Assembly (NCBI GenBank): GCA_963703165.1
Contig: OY969798.1
Location: 2,666,001-2,730,000, forward strand
Origin: JBQTKD01 sp963703165
GTDB lineage: Bacteria; Actinomycetota; Actinomycetes; Sporichthyales; Sporichthyaceae
Direction of reading: 5' to 3'
Length of the DNA stretch: 64,000 bases
Position numbers and translations under genes: made by a program. Position 1 is the first letter of the stretch; every line of letters starts with the position of its first letter. Shown here one piece after another: positions 16,371 to 24,811 of the stretch. Under the pieces are notes generated by a model that worked only from the letters and a program-made list of their open reading frames with translations, made no database searches and was not told where the DNA came from.

Positions 16371-17509
16371 GCAAGATCCGTGTTCAGCCGGGCCGCCTGG
16401 CGCGTCAGATGGTCGCGTTCGGCCAGGTTCGAGGCCTTGAGGGCTGCTTCCGCGTACAGCTTCGCGGCCGTTGCCAGGTCGCCGTCGCGTTCGGTCAGAT
16501 GGGCGGCGACGGCGGTGTAGCGGGGGAGTGAGTCGTCGACCTGGGCGAGGGCGGCCAGGCCGGCGCGCGGTCCGTCGGCCTCGCCCACCGCGACCGCGCG
16601 GTTGAGGCGGACGACGGGACTGTCGGTCAGGCGCGCGAGTTCGTCGTACCACTCGAGGATCTGGACCCAGTCGGTCTCCTCGGCGGTCTGGGCATCTGCG
16701 TGCAGGGCGGCGATCGCGGCCTGGGCCTGGAACTCGCCGAGCTGGTCGCGGGCCAGCGCCGCCTGCAGGATCTCGACGCCCTCGGCGATCGCGCCGGTGT
16801 CCCAGCGGGTGCGGTCCTGCTGGGCGAGCGGCACGAGGGCGCCGTCGGACGTGGTCCGGCCGGCACGGCGTGCGTGGTGCAGCAGCATCAGCGCGAGCAG
16901 CCCGCGGACCTCGGGGTCGTCGATCAGCGCGGACAGCTGCCGGGTGAGCCGGATCGCCTCGGCGGCGAGGTCGACGTCGCCGGAGTAGCCCTCGTTGAAC
17001 ACGAGGTAGAGGACACGCAGCACGGTGCCGACGTCGCCGGGCTGGTCGAACCGGACGTCCGAGACCGTGCGCTTCGCACGGCTGATGCGCTGGGCCATCG
17101 TCGCCTCGGGCACCAGGTAGGCCTCAGCGATCTGACGAGTCGTCAGACCACCGACGGCGCGCAGCGTGAGCGCCACTGCCGACGACTGGGTGAGCGACGG
17201 GTGGGCACACAGGAAGAAGAGGGGGAGCGTGTCGTCGGCCGAGGGCACCGGGCCCGGCGTCGGCTCCTCGCCGACGAGATCCTCGCGCCGGCGACGGGCG
17301 ACCTCCGAACGCGTCGCGTCCAGGAACCGACGCCAGGCGACCGTGACCAGCCATCCCTTGGGATCTCGCGGCGGGTCGTCGGGCCAGACGCGGATCGCCT
17401 CGACCAGCGCGTCCTGCACGGCATCCTCGGCCGCCGCGAAATCTGCTCCGCGGCGGACGAGGATCCCGAGCACGCTGGGGGTAAGGCTGCGCAGCAGCGC
17501 CTCGTCCAC
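16367..17509 (-). CDS. ECF42-type RNA polymerase sigma factor
   Basis: A 380-residue ECF sigma factor with a long C-terminal extension. Region 2 is DFAAAEDAVQDALVEAIRVW. Region 4 is LTLRAVGGLTTRQIAEAYLV with EATMAQRISRAKRTV. The following about 200 residues are a TPR-like helical domain (FNEGYSGDVDLAAEAIRLTR, LNRAVAVGEADGPRAGLAAL) characteristic of ECF42. The family works without a classical anti-sigma factor, and the extension is thought to regulate it. The DGPF-domain gene ends 1 bp before this start, the standard ECF42 arrangement. Confidence 0.92.
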   Translation of the reverse strand: MDEALLRSLTPSVLGILVRRGADFAAAEDAVQDALVEAIRVWPDDPPRDPKGWLVTVAWRRFLDATRSEVARRRREDLVGEEPTPGPVPSADDTLPLFFLCAHPSLTQSSAVALTLRAVGGLTTRQIAEAYLVPEATMAQRISRAKRTVSDVRFDQPGDVGTVLRVLYLVFNEGYSGDVDLAAEAIRLTRQLSALIDDPEVRGLLALMLLHHARRAGRTTSDGALVPLAQQDRTRWDTGAIAEGVEILQAALARDQLGEFQAQAAIAALHADAQTAEETDWVQILEWYDELARLTDSPVVRLNRAVAVGEADGPRAGLAALAQVDDSLPRYTAVAAHLTERDGDLATAAKLYAEAALKASNLAERDHLTRQAARLNTDLA

Positions 17510-17510
17510 G

Positions 17511-17921
17511 TCAGTCCGTGATGTGCGGCCCGCATGCGCCCATGAACGGCCGCAGCTCCAGCCACTCGTGGATCGGCTTGCCGCCCGCGCCGGGCGCGGC
17601 CGACAGTTCCCCGGTCAGCTGGAGGGCGCGGGCGTAACTGTCGACGTCGATGACCATCCACCCGGCGATGAGATCCTTGGTCTCGGCGAACGGACCGTCG
17701 GTGACCGGCGGCCGACCCTCGCCGTCGGACCGGACCCACGTGCCCTCCGGCAACAGCGCCTGCGAGTCGACGAACTCGCCCGTCTCCTTCAGCCGCTCCG
17801 CGAAGTCGCTCATGTACTTCACGTGCGCCGTGACTTCCTCCGGCGTCCAGTGATCCATCGGGACGTTGTTGGCCGGAACCGGAGCGCCGCGGTAGTGCTT
17901 GAGCATCAGGTACTTAGCCAT
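17511..17921 (-). CDS. YCII/DGPF-domain protein, ECF42 partner
   Basis: A 136-residue YCII-related protein. It contains the eponymous motif in VTDGPFAETKDLIAGWMVID and a C-terminal ELRPFMGACGPH. DGPF proteins are almost always encoded with ECF42 sigma factors; their biochemical role is unsettled, though the fold resembles small dehydrochlorinase-like enzymes. It is the first gene of the sigma operon. The open 107 bp between it and the next gene would hold the promoter, presumably autoregulated, but I see no clear box. Confidence 0.88.
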   Translation of the reverse strand: MAKYLMLKHYRGAPVPANNVPMDHWTPEEVTAHVKYMSDFAERLKETGEFVDSQALLPEGTWVRSDGEGRPPVTDGPFAETKDLIAGWMVIDVDSYARALQLTGELSAAPGAGGKPIHEWLELRPFMGACGPHITD

Positions 17922-18028
17922 GGTGGTGATGTCCCCTCGTTGTGCGACCCATCGTGGTCGCTCTCACCACAGGGACGGAGCCGGTGCCCGGTTCTCGACA
18001 TCGGCGCGGGAAAGACTTTCCGACCGTC

Positions 18029-19768
18029 TCAGAGCTCCAGCACCGTCACGGCGCCCGTGGTGCCGTTGACCTCGAGCAGGGCGCCGTTGGGGATGCGGCC
18101 CGTGGCGTCGAATGCAGAGACCACACAGGGAATACCCAGTTCGCGGCTGACGATGGCGGCGTGGGAGAACGGGGCGCCGACGTTGACCACGACCGCGTTG
18201 GCGCCGACGAACAACGGCGTCCACGACGGATCGGTGATCGGGGCGACGAGGATCTCGCCGGGCTCCAACTCGTCCGCTTCGTCGGCGGACAGCACGATCC
18301 GGGCCCGACCGCGGGCCGTGCCGGGCGAGCCGGAGACGCCGGTGAGGACGTCGCCGACCGAGAGCGCGACGGCAGTGTGTGCGTCGCGGCGCTCCCACTG
18401 CTTCCAATCCGCAGGCTGGCCGTTGACGACGAACGGGGGCTGGTACTGGAAGAGCTCGAGGTAGATCTGCTCACGCGAGGCAAGCTCGGCCTGCAGTGAC
18501 GCGGGATCGGAGACCCACTGCGGGAGCTCGTCGGCGAAGAGCATGAAGATGAGCTTCGCGTCGGGCAGAGTCCCTGCCGTGACTGCGCGACGACCGAGTT
18601 CGAGCGCGGCCAGGCGCAGCTCGTGGATGAGCATCGCGGTCGACGTCCGCTGACGCTCGCGGGCGCGGACCCACATCGCGGCGGCGCGCAACGCGCCCTC
18701 GAACTGCGGCAGGGCCTCGTTGCCGGCGAGCATCGCGCGGACGGTCTCGGTGGCCTCCTCGCGCTCCGCGGCGCGGGCTGCGTTCTTCAGCTCCGGGGCC
18801 TCGGCGTCCTCGACAAGGTTCAGGCGCGCGATGGTCTTCAACGCGAGCTCGGGGTGTGTGCCCCAGGTGTGCGCGCGGATCTCCCACTCGCTCTGGCCGC
18901 GGAAGTCCCACTCGTCGAGGAAGGCCTCGAGGTCGACGACGAACTGCTTGCTCGCCTCGTCGCCCGCGCCACGCAGGCGATCGATCAGACCCGCGGTCCC
19001 GGCGTCGAACTCTGCGCTGACGGCAGGGATCGCGCGGACCCGGCGGCTCAGCTTCCACATCCCGGACGAAGCACCGGCGGAGTCGACGTCACCGATCCCG
19101 GCGACCAACGTCAGGGACAGCTCCGGCTTGCCGATCGCCGCGCACACCTGCGCGACGGCGCCGAGGCCGACACCGCAGGCGAGGCTCGCCACGATGTGGT
19201 TGCAGAAGAAGGCGCGCAGGTCGTCGTTGAAGGAGGTGATCCGCGTCGCAAGCTCGGCGTCCGAGAGCGTGCGAAGGTCCGGGCGGGACCGGCGGATGTC
19301 CAGCACGCGGACGCGGTCGGCGTCGTAGGTCGCGAGGTCCTTGGCGCCGAGCACGTCGTTGACGAGCCACCCGCCGGCCTTCGCCGAGGCGGCCTCGTCG
19401 ACGTCGAAGTCGCGCGCTTCGCTTTCGTAGGAGGGAATTCCCGGCATGTCACCGAAGTACTGCAGGTCGACGGCCTCCGGCGTGAAACCCGGGACGCGCA
19501 CGCCGAACAGGCGCATGAAGCTCATGTTGATGTACACGTAACTGCCGAAGCAGATGATCGGGTTGGACGACACCGTCGCGTCGTAGAGGTCGTGGTCCCA
19601 CGCACCGGTCGCGACATACGCGTCGCGCCACCCGGCCTCGAGGTTGGAGAAGAAGCCGGTGGAGGCGTTCAACGGCGTCGTCGGGTCGGGGAAGATCTCG
19701 CCGACGTTCGCCCGCGAGGTGAGCGGGAAGACGGTCGAGGCCGTGTCGGTGAGGGGCCACTGGTGCAC
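18029..19768 (-). CDS. PEP-utilising swivel-domain protein lacking an ATP-grasp domain
   Basis: A 579-residue protein related to rifampicin phosphotransferase and PEP synthase. The N-terminal about 480 residues are helical. The C-terminal swivel domain carries the phosphohistidine motif GAPFSHAAIVSRELGIPC. The N-terminal ATP-grasp domain of complete enzymes is absent, as in the phenol-handling subunit 1 of phenylphosphate synthase, so phosphotransfer would need a partner. The GTG start at 19768 follows AAGGAG with a 7-bp spacer; the open frame upstream lies over the TetR gene. The TetR gene ends 11 bp upstream, so the two are one operon. The substrate is unknown. Confidence 0.72.
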   Translation of the reverse strand: MHQWPLTDTASTVFPLTSRANVGEIFPDPTTPLNASTGFFSNLEAGWRDAYVATGAWDHDLYDATVSSNPIICFGSYVYINMSFMRLFGVRVPGFTPEAVDLQYFGDMPGIPSYESEARDFDVDEAASAKAGGWLVNDVLGAKDLATYDADRVRVLDIRRSRPDLRTLSDAELATRITSFNDDLRAFFCNHIVASLACGVGLGAVAQVCAAIGKPELSLTLVAGIGDVDSAGASSGMWKLSRRVRAIPAVSAEFDAGTAGLIDRLRGAGDEASKQFVVDLEAFLDEWDFRGQSEWEIRAHTWGTHPELALKTIARLNLVEDAEAPELKNAARAAEREEATETVRAMLAGNEALPQFEGALRAAAMWVRARERQRTSTAMLIHELRLAALELGRRAVTAGTLPDAKLIFMLFADELPQWVSDPASLQAELASREQIYLELFQYQPPFVVNGQPADWKQWERRDAHTAVALSVGDVLTGVSGSPGTARGRARIVLSADEADELEPGEILVAPITDPSWTPLFVGANAVVVNVGAPFSHAAIVSRELGIPCVVSAFDATGRIPNGALLEVNGTTGAVTVLEL

Positions 19769-19779
19769 GGTCTTGCTCC

Positions 19780-20448
19780 TTATGAATTCAACGGGGGCAG
19801 GGCGCGGTGCCAGACCTCGCCCAGTGAACGGCCGATGCGCGCGATCTCCTCGGCGCGGGGAGTGCGTTCGGGCAGACCGACCTGGACGTAGGCGACCTGC
19901 TCGACCATCGCGCCCAGAACCTCGGCCAGCATGGGGAAATCGCCGTCGCCGATCCGGCCGGCGGCGTGCAGGCGTTCGAGCCAGGCCTGCGTGCGTTCGA
20001 CGAACGAGCCGCGCAGACGCAACCACAGTTCGTCGAAGCCGTCGGCGCGCGCGGCGGCGGCCTCACGCATGACACGCAGGATGTTGCGGTGGCGGCTGTA
20101 GGTCTGCAAATACGCGACAGTGATGGCGATCAAGGCTTCTTCGTCGTCCTGCTCCTCGAGCCCGGCGCGACGGGACGAGGCAAGCAGTGCGTCCAGGCCC
20201 GGGCGCAGTGCCTCGAGGAAGATCTCCTTCTTCGACTCGAAGTGCCGGTAGAAGTTCCCCTGCGAAACGCCCGCCCGGCCGACGATGTCGGCGATGCGCG
20301 TGGACTGATACCCGTACTCGCTGAAGCAGGCCGCTGCGGCCTCGACCAGCGCGGCGCGGGTGCGCTGCCCGCGGACGTTGCCCGCGCGGACCTTGGGCGC
20401 GGGGTCGCCGGTGACCGGTTCGACGACCGCAGCCACTTCCTGATCCAC
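19780..20448 (-). CDS. TetR-family regulator of the swivel-domain operon
   Basis: A 222-residue TetR regulator. The HTH runs from ALVEAAAACFSEYGYQSTRI through SQGNFYRHFESKKEIFLEAL. The C-terminal domain has TYSRHRNILRVMREAAAARA, closely like the TetR at 14194-14820, so the two share a subfamily. The GTG start at 20448 is chosen for a GGAGG seven bases upstream. A candidate promoter (minus-strand TTGACT at 20506-20511, 18 bp, CAGAAT at 20482-20487) is followed by a TGTGA-N8-TCACA inverted repeat, consistent with autoregulation. Confidence 0.85.
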   Translation of the reverse strand: MDQEVAAVVEPVTGDPAPKVRAGNVRGQRTRAALVEAAAACFSEYGYQSTRIADIVGRAGVSQGNFYRHFESKKEIFLEALRPGLDALLASSRRAGLEEQDDEEALIAITVAYLQTYSRHRNILRVMREAAAARADGFDELWLRLRGSFVERTQAWLERLHAAGRIGDGDFPMLAEVLGAMVEQVAYVQVGLPERTPRAEEIARIGRSLGEVWHRALPPLNS

Positions 20449-20464
20449 CCAGCTGCCTCCAACT

Positions 20465-20482
20465 TGTGACTGACGCCTCACA
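20465..20482. promoter_or_regulatory. Candidate TetR operator TGTGA-N8-TCACA
   Basis: A perfect 5-bp inverted repeat lies just downstream of the candidate minus-strand promoter (20482-20511) and 17 bp upstream of the TetR start. It is short, so the call is tentative. Confidence 0.35.
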
Positions 20483-20592
20483 TTCTGCGGGCTCCGGAGG
20501 CGCTCAGTCAACGCTTACGGCTGGACTCTCGCCTCGGAGTGCGGAATAGTGTGTGACGCGACAGTCGCAAATGAGGGAGGGGAGGGGACACC

Positions 20593-21399
20593 GTGCGCGT
20601 CCTGGTCACGAACGACGACGGCATTGATGCCCCCGGCCTGCTCGTTCTGGTCAACGCGCTGGCGGATGCCGGACACGAGGTCGTCGTTGCCGCCCCGGTG
20701 GGGGACCTCAGCGGCAGCGGCACCGCCCTCGGGGTCCTGACCGACGGGCACCGCATTCCGGTCGCGCGCGTCGAGCTGCCCGGCCTGCCGAACGTGCCCG
20801 CGTGGGCGGTGAACGCACCGCCCGCGATGGCGGCGCTGTGCGGGGTGGCCCGGATGTTCGACTTCGCCCCCGAGGTCGTCGTCGGCGGCGTGAACCCGGG
20901 CTGGAACACCGGCCAGACCGTGCTGCACAGCAGCACCGTCGGCGCCGCGGTCACCGCCGCGACCGCGGGCCTGCCCGCGATCTCCGTCTCCTGCGGACCG
21001 CAGCCGCACAGTCGCTTCGACACCGCCGCGCACATCGTGTGCGCGGTCCTCGGCGACGACCCCGCCGCCCTGCGCAAGGGCGTCGTCCTCAACATGAACG
21101 TCCCCGACCTCGACCTGGCCGACCTGCGCGGCGTCCTGCCGACGACGTTGTCCCGCCGCGGCGTGCACTCCATCTCCTTGGCCCGCGAGTCCGACGCGAT
21201 CCTGATCAGCGAATGGGACCGACAGGTCACCGGCGACCCCGACGTCGACAGCGTCGCCGTCCTCGCCGGCTGGGTCAGCATCACCGAGCTGCGCCCGACG
21301 TTCCCGGCCGAGCATCCTTCCGTCGACAGTGGCGCCGTCCCCCTGGTCGCCGACCTCCTGAAGCGCGCCTCCCTCGCCGTGGCGTCCGCTGAAGGGTGA
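20593..21399 (+). CDS. surE: 5'/3'-nucleotidase SurE
   Basis: A 268-residue SurE protein. It opens with the metal-binding MRVLVTNDDGIDAPGL, followed by the VVVAAPVGDLSGSGTALG strand with conserved Ser, then GGVNPGWNTGQTVLHSSTVG with the conserved Asn. SurE removes phosphate from nucleoside 5'- and 3'-monophosphates and short polyphosphates in the cytoplasm. The GTG start follows a GGGAGGGGAGG tract. The final codons and stop lie within a 46-bp hairpin repeat that recurs beyond the next gene. Confidence 0.9.
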   Translation: MRVLVTNDDGIDAPGLLVLVNALADAGHEVVVAAPVGDLSGSGTALGVLTDGHRIPVARVELPGLPNVPAWAVNAPPAMAALCGVARMFDFAPEVVVGGVNPGWNTGQTVLHSSTVGAAVTAATAGLPAISVSCGPQPHSRFDTAAHIVCAVLGDDPAALRKGVVLNMNVPDLDLADLRGVLPTTLSRRGVHSISLARESDAILISEWDRQVTGDPDVDSVAVLAGWVSITELRPTFPAEHPSVDSGAVPLVADLLKRASLAVASAEG

Positions 21400-21426
21400 G
21401 CTAGAGCGCTCGGTTGAGCGGACGCC
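21381..21426. repeat. 46-bp hairpin repeat, left copy
   Basis: GGCGTCCGCT (21381-21390) pairs perfectly with AGCGGACGCC (21417-21426) around an inner GAGCGCTC palindrome. It encodes the last residues and stop of SurE and may terminate its transcript. The right copy at 22492-22537 differs at three positions, all outside the outer arms. Confidence 0.8.
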
Positions 21427-21530
21427 CCGCGGGCATCGGTGAGTTATCCACACTGGGGGAGACCCCCAGTTGTCCACAGATTTCGAACTGACCCTTTGGC
21501 GTCGCGCAGGATTTCTCCAGGATCCTGAGC

Positions 21531-22481
21531 ATGACTACGGGGGAGATTGCGCAGCAACGACGGTTGCGACGCGCACGTGCCGCGCAGGCGGCCAAGCCAA
21601 CGGGCGGCGTGCTGAGTCGTCGAGCGTTGATCGCGATGGGGATTGTTCGGTGGGAGATCAAGGCCGAGATCCGCGCAGGGCGTTGGCATCGGGTGGGGTC
21701 GCAGTGCGTCCGTGTGGCCCCCGGTGATCAACGGACGGCTGACTGGCATCGGGTGCTCGTCGAGGTTGGCCACGGCGCAGTCCTCGATGGCGCCACGGCC
21801 CTCATCGCCGAGGGGTTGCGGAACTGGGAGGAGTCGCTGATCCACGTCGCAGTGCGTAAGTCCTCGACCCCGGTCAAGGCTCGGGGTGCCGACGTGCACG
21901 AGACGCGGCGATATGAGGCGTCGTCGGTGATCCAGGGGCCGATCCCGCGGATGAGGGCAGCCACCGCCGCGGTACACGGCGCGCTCTGGGCGCTGACGGA
22001 TCGTCAGGCCTCAACCTTGGTGTTGATGGCGGTCCAGCAGCGACTCGTAGCGCCCGCCGAGTTGGCCGTCGAGGTGGACAAGATCAGATACGACCGACGA
22101 CGCCGATTGCTTCGCGATCTCAGCGCCTCAGTCAATGGCGGCGTCGAGACGATAGGCGAACGCGAGTTCGCGAAGCTGTGCGTCAAGCGTGGGCTCCCGG
22201 CTCCCGACCGCCAGGTGCGGCGCAAGACCGATTCGGGCGTCTGGGTCTACGACAACGTCTGGATGGACTACGGGGTGACGGCCGAGATCGACGGCTCCCA
22301 ACACCGCGATCCAGCAGCCTGGATTCCCGATGCGTTGAAACAGAACGAGGCCGCGCTTGGCGGCCACGTGGTCCTGCGCATCCCGAACCTCGCGCTAGGA
22401 GTGGCCCCCGATCCCTTCCTCGATCAGCTGGAGGCGGCGCTCAGAGCCGGCGGGTGGTCCGGCGGCTGTCGATCCGCCTAG
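21531..22481 (+). CDS. AbiEi-like N-terminal/DUF559 C-terminal protein
   Basis: A 316-residue basic protein of a type common in actinomycetes. The N-terminal third resembles AbiEi-type winged-helix antitoxin domains (GVLSRRALIAMGIVRWEIKA). The C-terminal third resembles DUF559/Vsr-like endonuclease folds: GLPAPDRQVRR, an acidic DYGVTAEIDGSQHRDP strand and HVVLRIPNLAL. Nuclease activity is unproven, and the catalytic set is incomplete by eye. The gene is flanked on both sides by nearly identical 46-bp repeats, suggesting it was inserted as a unit. No toxin partner is adjacent. Confidence 0.65.
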   Translation: MTTGEIAQQRRLRRARAAQAAKPTGGVLSRRALIAMGIVRWEIKAEIRAGRWHRVGSQCVRVAPGDQRTADWHRVLVEVGHGAVLDGATALIAEGLRNWEESLIHVAVRKSSTPVKARGADVHETRRYEASSVIQGPIPRMRAATAAVHGALWALTDRQASTLVLMAVQQRLVAPAELAVEVDKIRYDRRRRLLRDLSASVNGGVETIGEREFAKLCVKRGLPAPDRQVRRKTDSGVWVYDNVWMDYGVTAEIDGSQHRDPAAWIPDALKQNEAALGGHVVLRIPNLALGVAPDPFLDQLEAALRAGGWSGGCRSA

Positions 22482-22491
22482 CGATCCTCGT

Positions 22492-22537
22492 GGCGTCCGC
22501 TGAAGGGTGAGCTATAGCGCTCGGAAGAGCGGACGCC
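22492..22537. repeat. 46-bp hairpin repeat, right copy
   Basis: The same outer arms as the left copy (22492-22501 and 22528-22537). It begins 11 bp after the stop of the DUF559 gene and lies between convergent genes, so it may terminate both. Confidence 0.8.
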
Positions 22538-22546
22538 CTGAAGATG

Positions 22547-23158
22547 TCAGTGGCCGTCGGCGGCGCTGCGTTCCTTGTCCAGGGTGAAGAGCAGGTCCTG
22601 GTGGAGTTCCATCCACGCGTCGTGGAAGGAGTCGGCCATCGGGCGGGCGAAGGCGGTGTTGTCGCCGGCCTGCACCCGGGCGACGGCGGAGTCGAAGCGT
22701 TCGCGGTAACGGGCCATGCGACCCAGCGGCTCGCCCGGCTGCGGGAGGGCCGCACCGATCGCGGTGCCGACGGCCGCCAGGCGCCCGATGACGGCCGCCT
22801 CGTACGCCGGGTCGCTGTGGTCGTTCGGTTCGCCGTCGCGCATCTGCCAGTCGGTGGTCAGTTCCTTCAGCTCGTTGTTGAGCGGGAGGAACACCTCGTA
22901 GATGCGCTCGGCCGCGGCCTGGGCGGGGGCGTCGACGGATTTGCGCAGCAGCTCCGTGGCGTGGGCCTTGCCCTCAGGGGTCAGCCGGTAGTTCACGGCC
23001 TTGCCCTCGCGGACGGACGCATGCCCGCTGACCACGGCCGTCGTCAGCACGGCGCTGATCTCTGACGGGTCCAGGCGGGTCAGGTCGGCCAACGCCTGCG
23101 GCGTCACCAGGCCCTTCACCCGAAGCGTGTGCAGCACCAGCAGATCCGACTCGCTCAC
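22547..23158 (-). CDS. Winged-helix transcriptional regulator
   Basis: A 203-residue protein with an N-terminal MarR/PadR-like winged helix: LVLHTLRVKGLVTPQALADL, LDPSEISAVLTTAVVSGHAS, then the wing VREGKAVNYRLTPEGKAHA. The C-terminal half is helical and of unknown ligand specificity. Its start overlaps the stop of the acyl-CoA synthetase by 4 bp (ATGA type), so the two are translationally coupled and the regulator may respond to an acyl-CoA made by that enzyme. Confidence 0.72.
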   Translation of the reverse strand: MSESDLLVLHTLRVKGLVTPQALADLTRLDPSEISAVLTTAVVSGHASVREGKAVNYRLTPEGKAHATELLRKSVDAPAQAAAERIYEVFLPLNNELKELTTDWQMRDGEPNDHSDPAYEAAVIGRLAAVGTAIGAALPQPGEPLGRMARYRERFDSAVARVQAGDNTAFARPMADSFHDAWMELHQDLLFTLDKERSAADGH

Positions 23159-24672
23159 GTCTCTCCTCCGGTCCTCGCCGCGGGCGCCAGGTATCGCTCA
23201 CGCAGCGCGGTCTTGTTCAACTTCCCGCTCGGCAGCCGCGGCAGTTCCTCGAGGAACTCGACCTGACGCGGCGCCTTGAATCGGGCCAGCCTGCCACGGA
23301 CGTGCTCGACGAGTTCGCCCGCCATGGCGTCTCCCGGGACCGCGCTCGGATCCAACTGGACCACCGCCGTCACCCGCTCGCCGTACTCGACGTCGGGGAG
23401 GCCGAACACCGCGACGTCGACGACTGCCGGGTGCGCCGCCAAGGCGTCCTCGATCTCCTGCGGATAGATGTTCACCCCGCCGGAGATGATCGTGTGCCCG
23501 GCGCGGCCGGTCAGATACAGGAAGCCGTCCTCGTCGACGTACCCCAGGTCTCCGACGGTGGCCCACCCGCGGTCATTACGGGAGCGACGGCTCTTCTCCT
23601 CGTCCCCGTCGTACCGGAACTCCGGCATCCCGCCGAACCACACCGTCCCGATCTGACGAGGGCTCATTTCAGTGCCCTCGTCGTCGGTGATGTGCGCGGT
23701 GCCGTGGACCGGACGACCGACCGTTCCGGGCCGCTCCGCGGCCTCCTGCGGGCTGACGTGCGTGACGCCGTAGCCCTCGGAGGCGCCGTAGTACTCGTGC
23801 AGGACCGGTCCGAGCCAGACCTCGATCGCGGTCTTCAGCTCGGGCGCGCACGGGGCACCGCTGGTCACCAGCACGCGGAGCGAGGACAGGTCGTAGCGCG
23901 TCCGCACCTCCTCGGGCAGGCGCAGCAGGCGGACGAGCATCGTCGGCACCAGCTGCGCGTGCGTGACGCGATGCTCCGCGATGGCCGCCAGGTACGCCTC
24001 GGCGTCGAAACGTTCGAGGTGCACGGTGGTGGCGCCGAGGCAGCTGGAGTTGAGGGTGAACACGAAGGGCGCCGCGTGATAGCAGGGCGCGGCATTGAGG
24101 AACACCGTGTCCGCGCTGAAGCCGAGCTTCTCCATGAGCCCGCCCAGACGCGGAGGGACCTCGGCAGGGTGAGTGTCGAGCATCGTTCCGCGGATGCCCT
24201 TGGGTCGGCCGGTGCTGCCCGAGCTGTAGAGCAGGCGCGCCCCGAGCCGGTCGTCGTCGTAGGGCTGACGCTCGACGGCGGCCAGGGACTGCTCGTAGTC
24301 CGCGTCGAGCACCAGCACTGTCTCCACGCCGGTCACCACGTCGCCGAACTCGCGCAGCCGCGCGGCCGAGGTGATGACGGCGCGAGCCTTGCTGTCCTGG
24401 AGCAGGTACGCGAGTTCGTCGCTGCCGAGATGCCAGTTCAGCGGGGCGATCCACATCCCGCTGCGCAGCGGCGCCCAGACGGCCTCCGCCCACTCCAACC
24501 GGTTCTCCAGCACGAGCGCGACGGTGTCGCCCGGCCCGAGTCCCGCCTGGCGCAGCGCCGCGGCGAGGCGGGCGCTGCGTTCGTCGAGCTCACCGTAGGT
24601 CTGGCTGCCGCCGCCGGGGACGACCACCGCGACCTTGTCGGGGTGGGTGCGCGCCACGGTTCCTGGATACAC
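23155..24672 (-). CDS. AMP-binding acyl-CoA synthetase
   Basis: A 505-residue ANL-superfamily ligase. The P-loop-like motif is LLYSSGSTGRPKGIRG, then YYGASEGYG, the hinge region GWATVGDLGYVDEDGFLYLT with RAGHTIISGGVNIYPQEIED, and the catalytic Lys in PSGKLNKTALRERYL. It activates a carboxylic acid to its CoA thioester via an acyl-adenylate. The substrate is not predictable, but the divergent P450-ALDH-SDR operon suggests a catabolic acid. The ATG is at 24672. About 139 bp separate it from the P450 gene. Confidence 0.88.
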   Translation of the reverse strand: MYPGTVARTHPDKVAVVVPGGGSQTYGELDERSARLAAALRQAGLGPGDTVALVLENRLEWAEAVWAPLRSGMWIAPLNWHLGSDELAYLLQDSKARAVITSAARLREFGDVVTGVETVLVLDADYEQSLAAVERQPYDDDRLGARLLYSSGSTGRPKGIRGTMLDTHPAEVPPRLGGLMEKLGFSADTVFLNAAPCYHAAPFVFTLNSSCLGATTVHLERFDAEAYLAAIAEHRVTHAQLVPTMLVRLLRLPEEVRTRYDLSSLRVLVTSGAPCAPELKTAIEVWLGPVLHEYYGASEGYGVTHVSPQEAAERPGTVGRPVHGTAHITDDEGTEMSPRQIGTVWFGGMPEFRYDGDEEKSRRSRNDRGWATVGDLGYVDEDGFLYLTGRAGHTIISGGVNIYPQEIEDALAAHPAVVDVAVFGLPDVEYGERVTAVVQLDPSAVPGDAMAGELVEHVRGRLARFKAPRQVEFLEELPRLPSGKLNKTALRERYLAPAARTGGET

Positions 24673-24811
24673 CGGCTCCTCCAGTTTGCGACGAAGGGTT
24701 CACACAATACGGGCGAGTGCCAGGCGGGCCAAGGGGTTCGGCGAAAGGCAGATCGCGTCTTGTGAGGTCCAGAAGAATGTGATTGGCTGGTCGCAAAGAA
24801 GGGGTGCTGCC

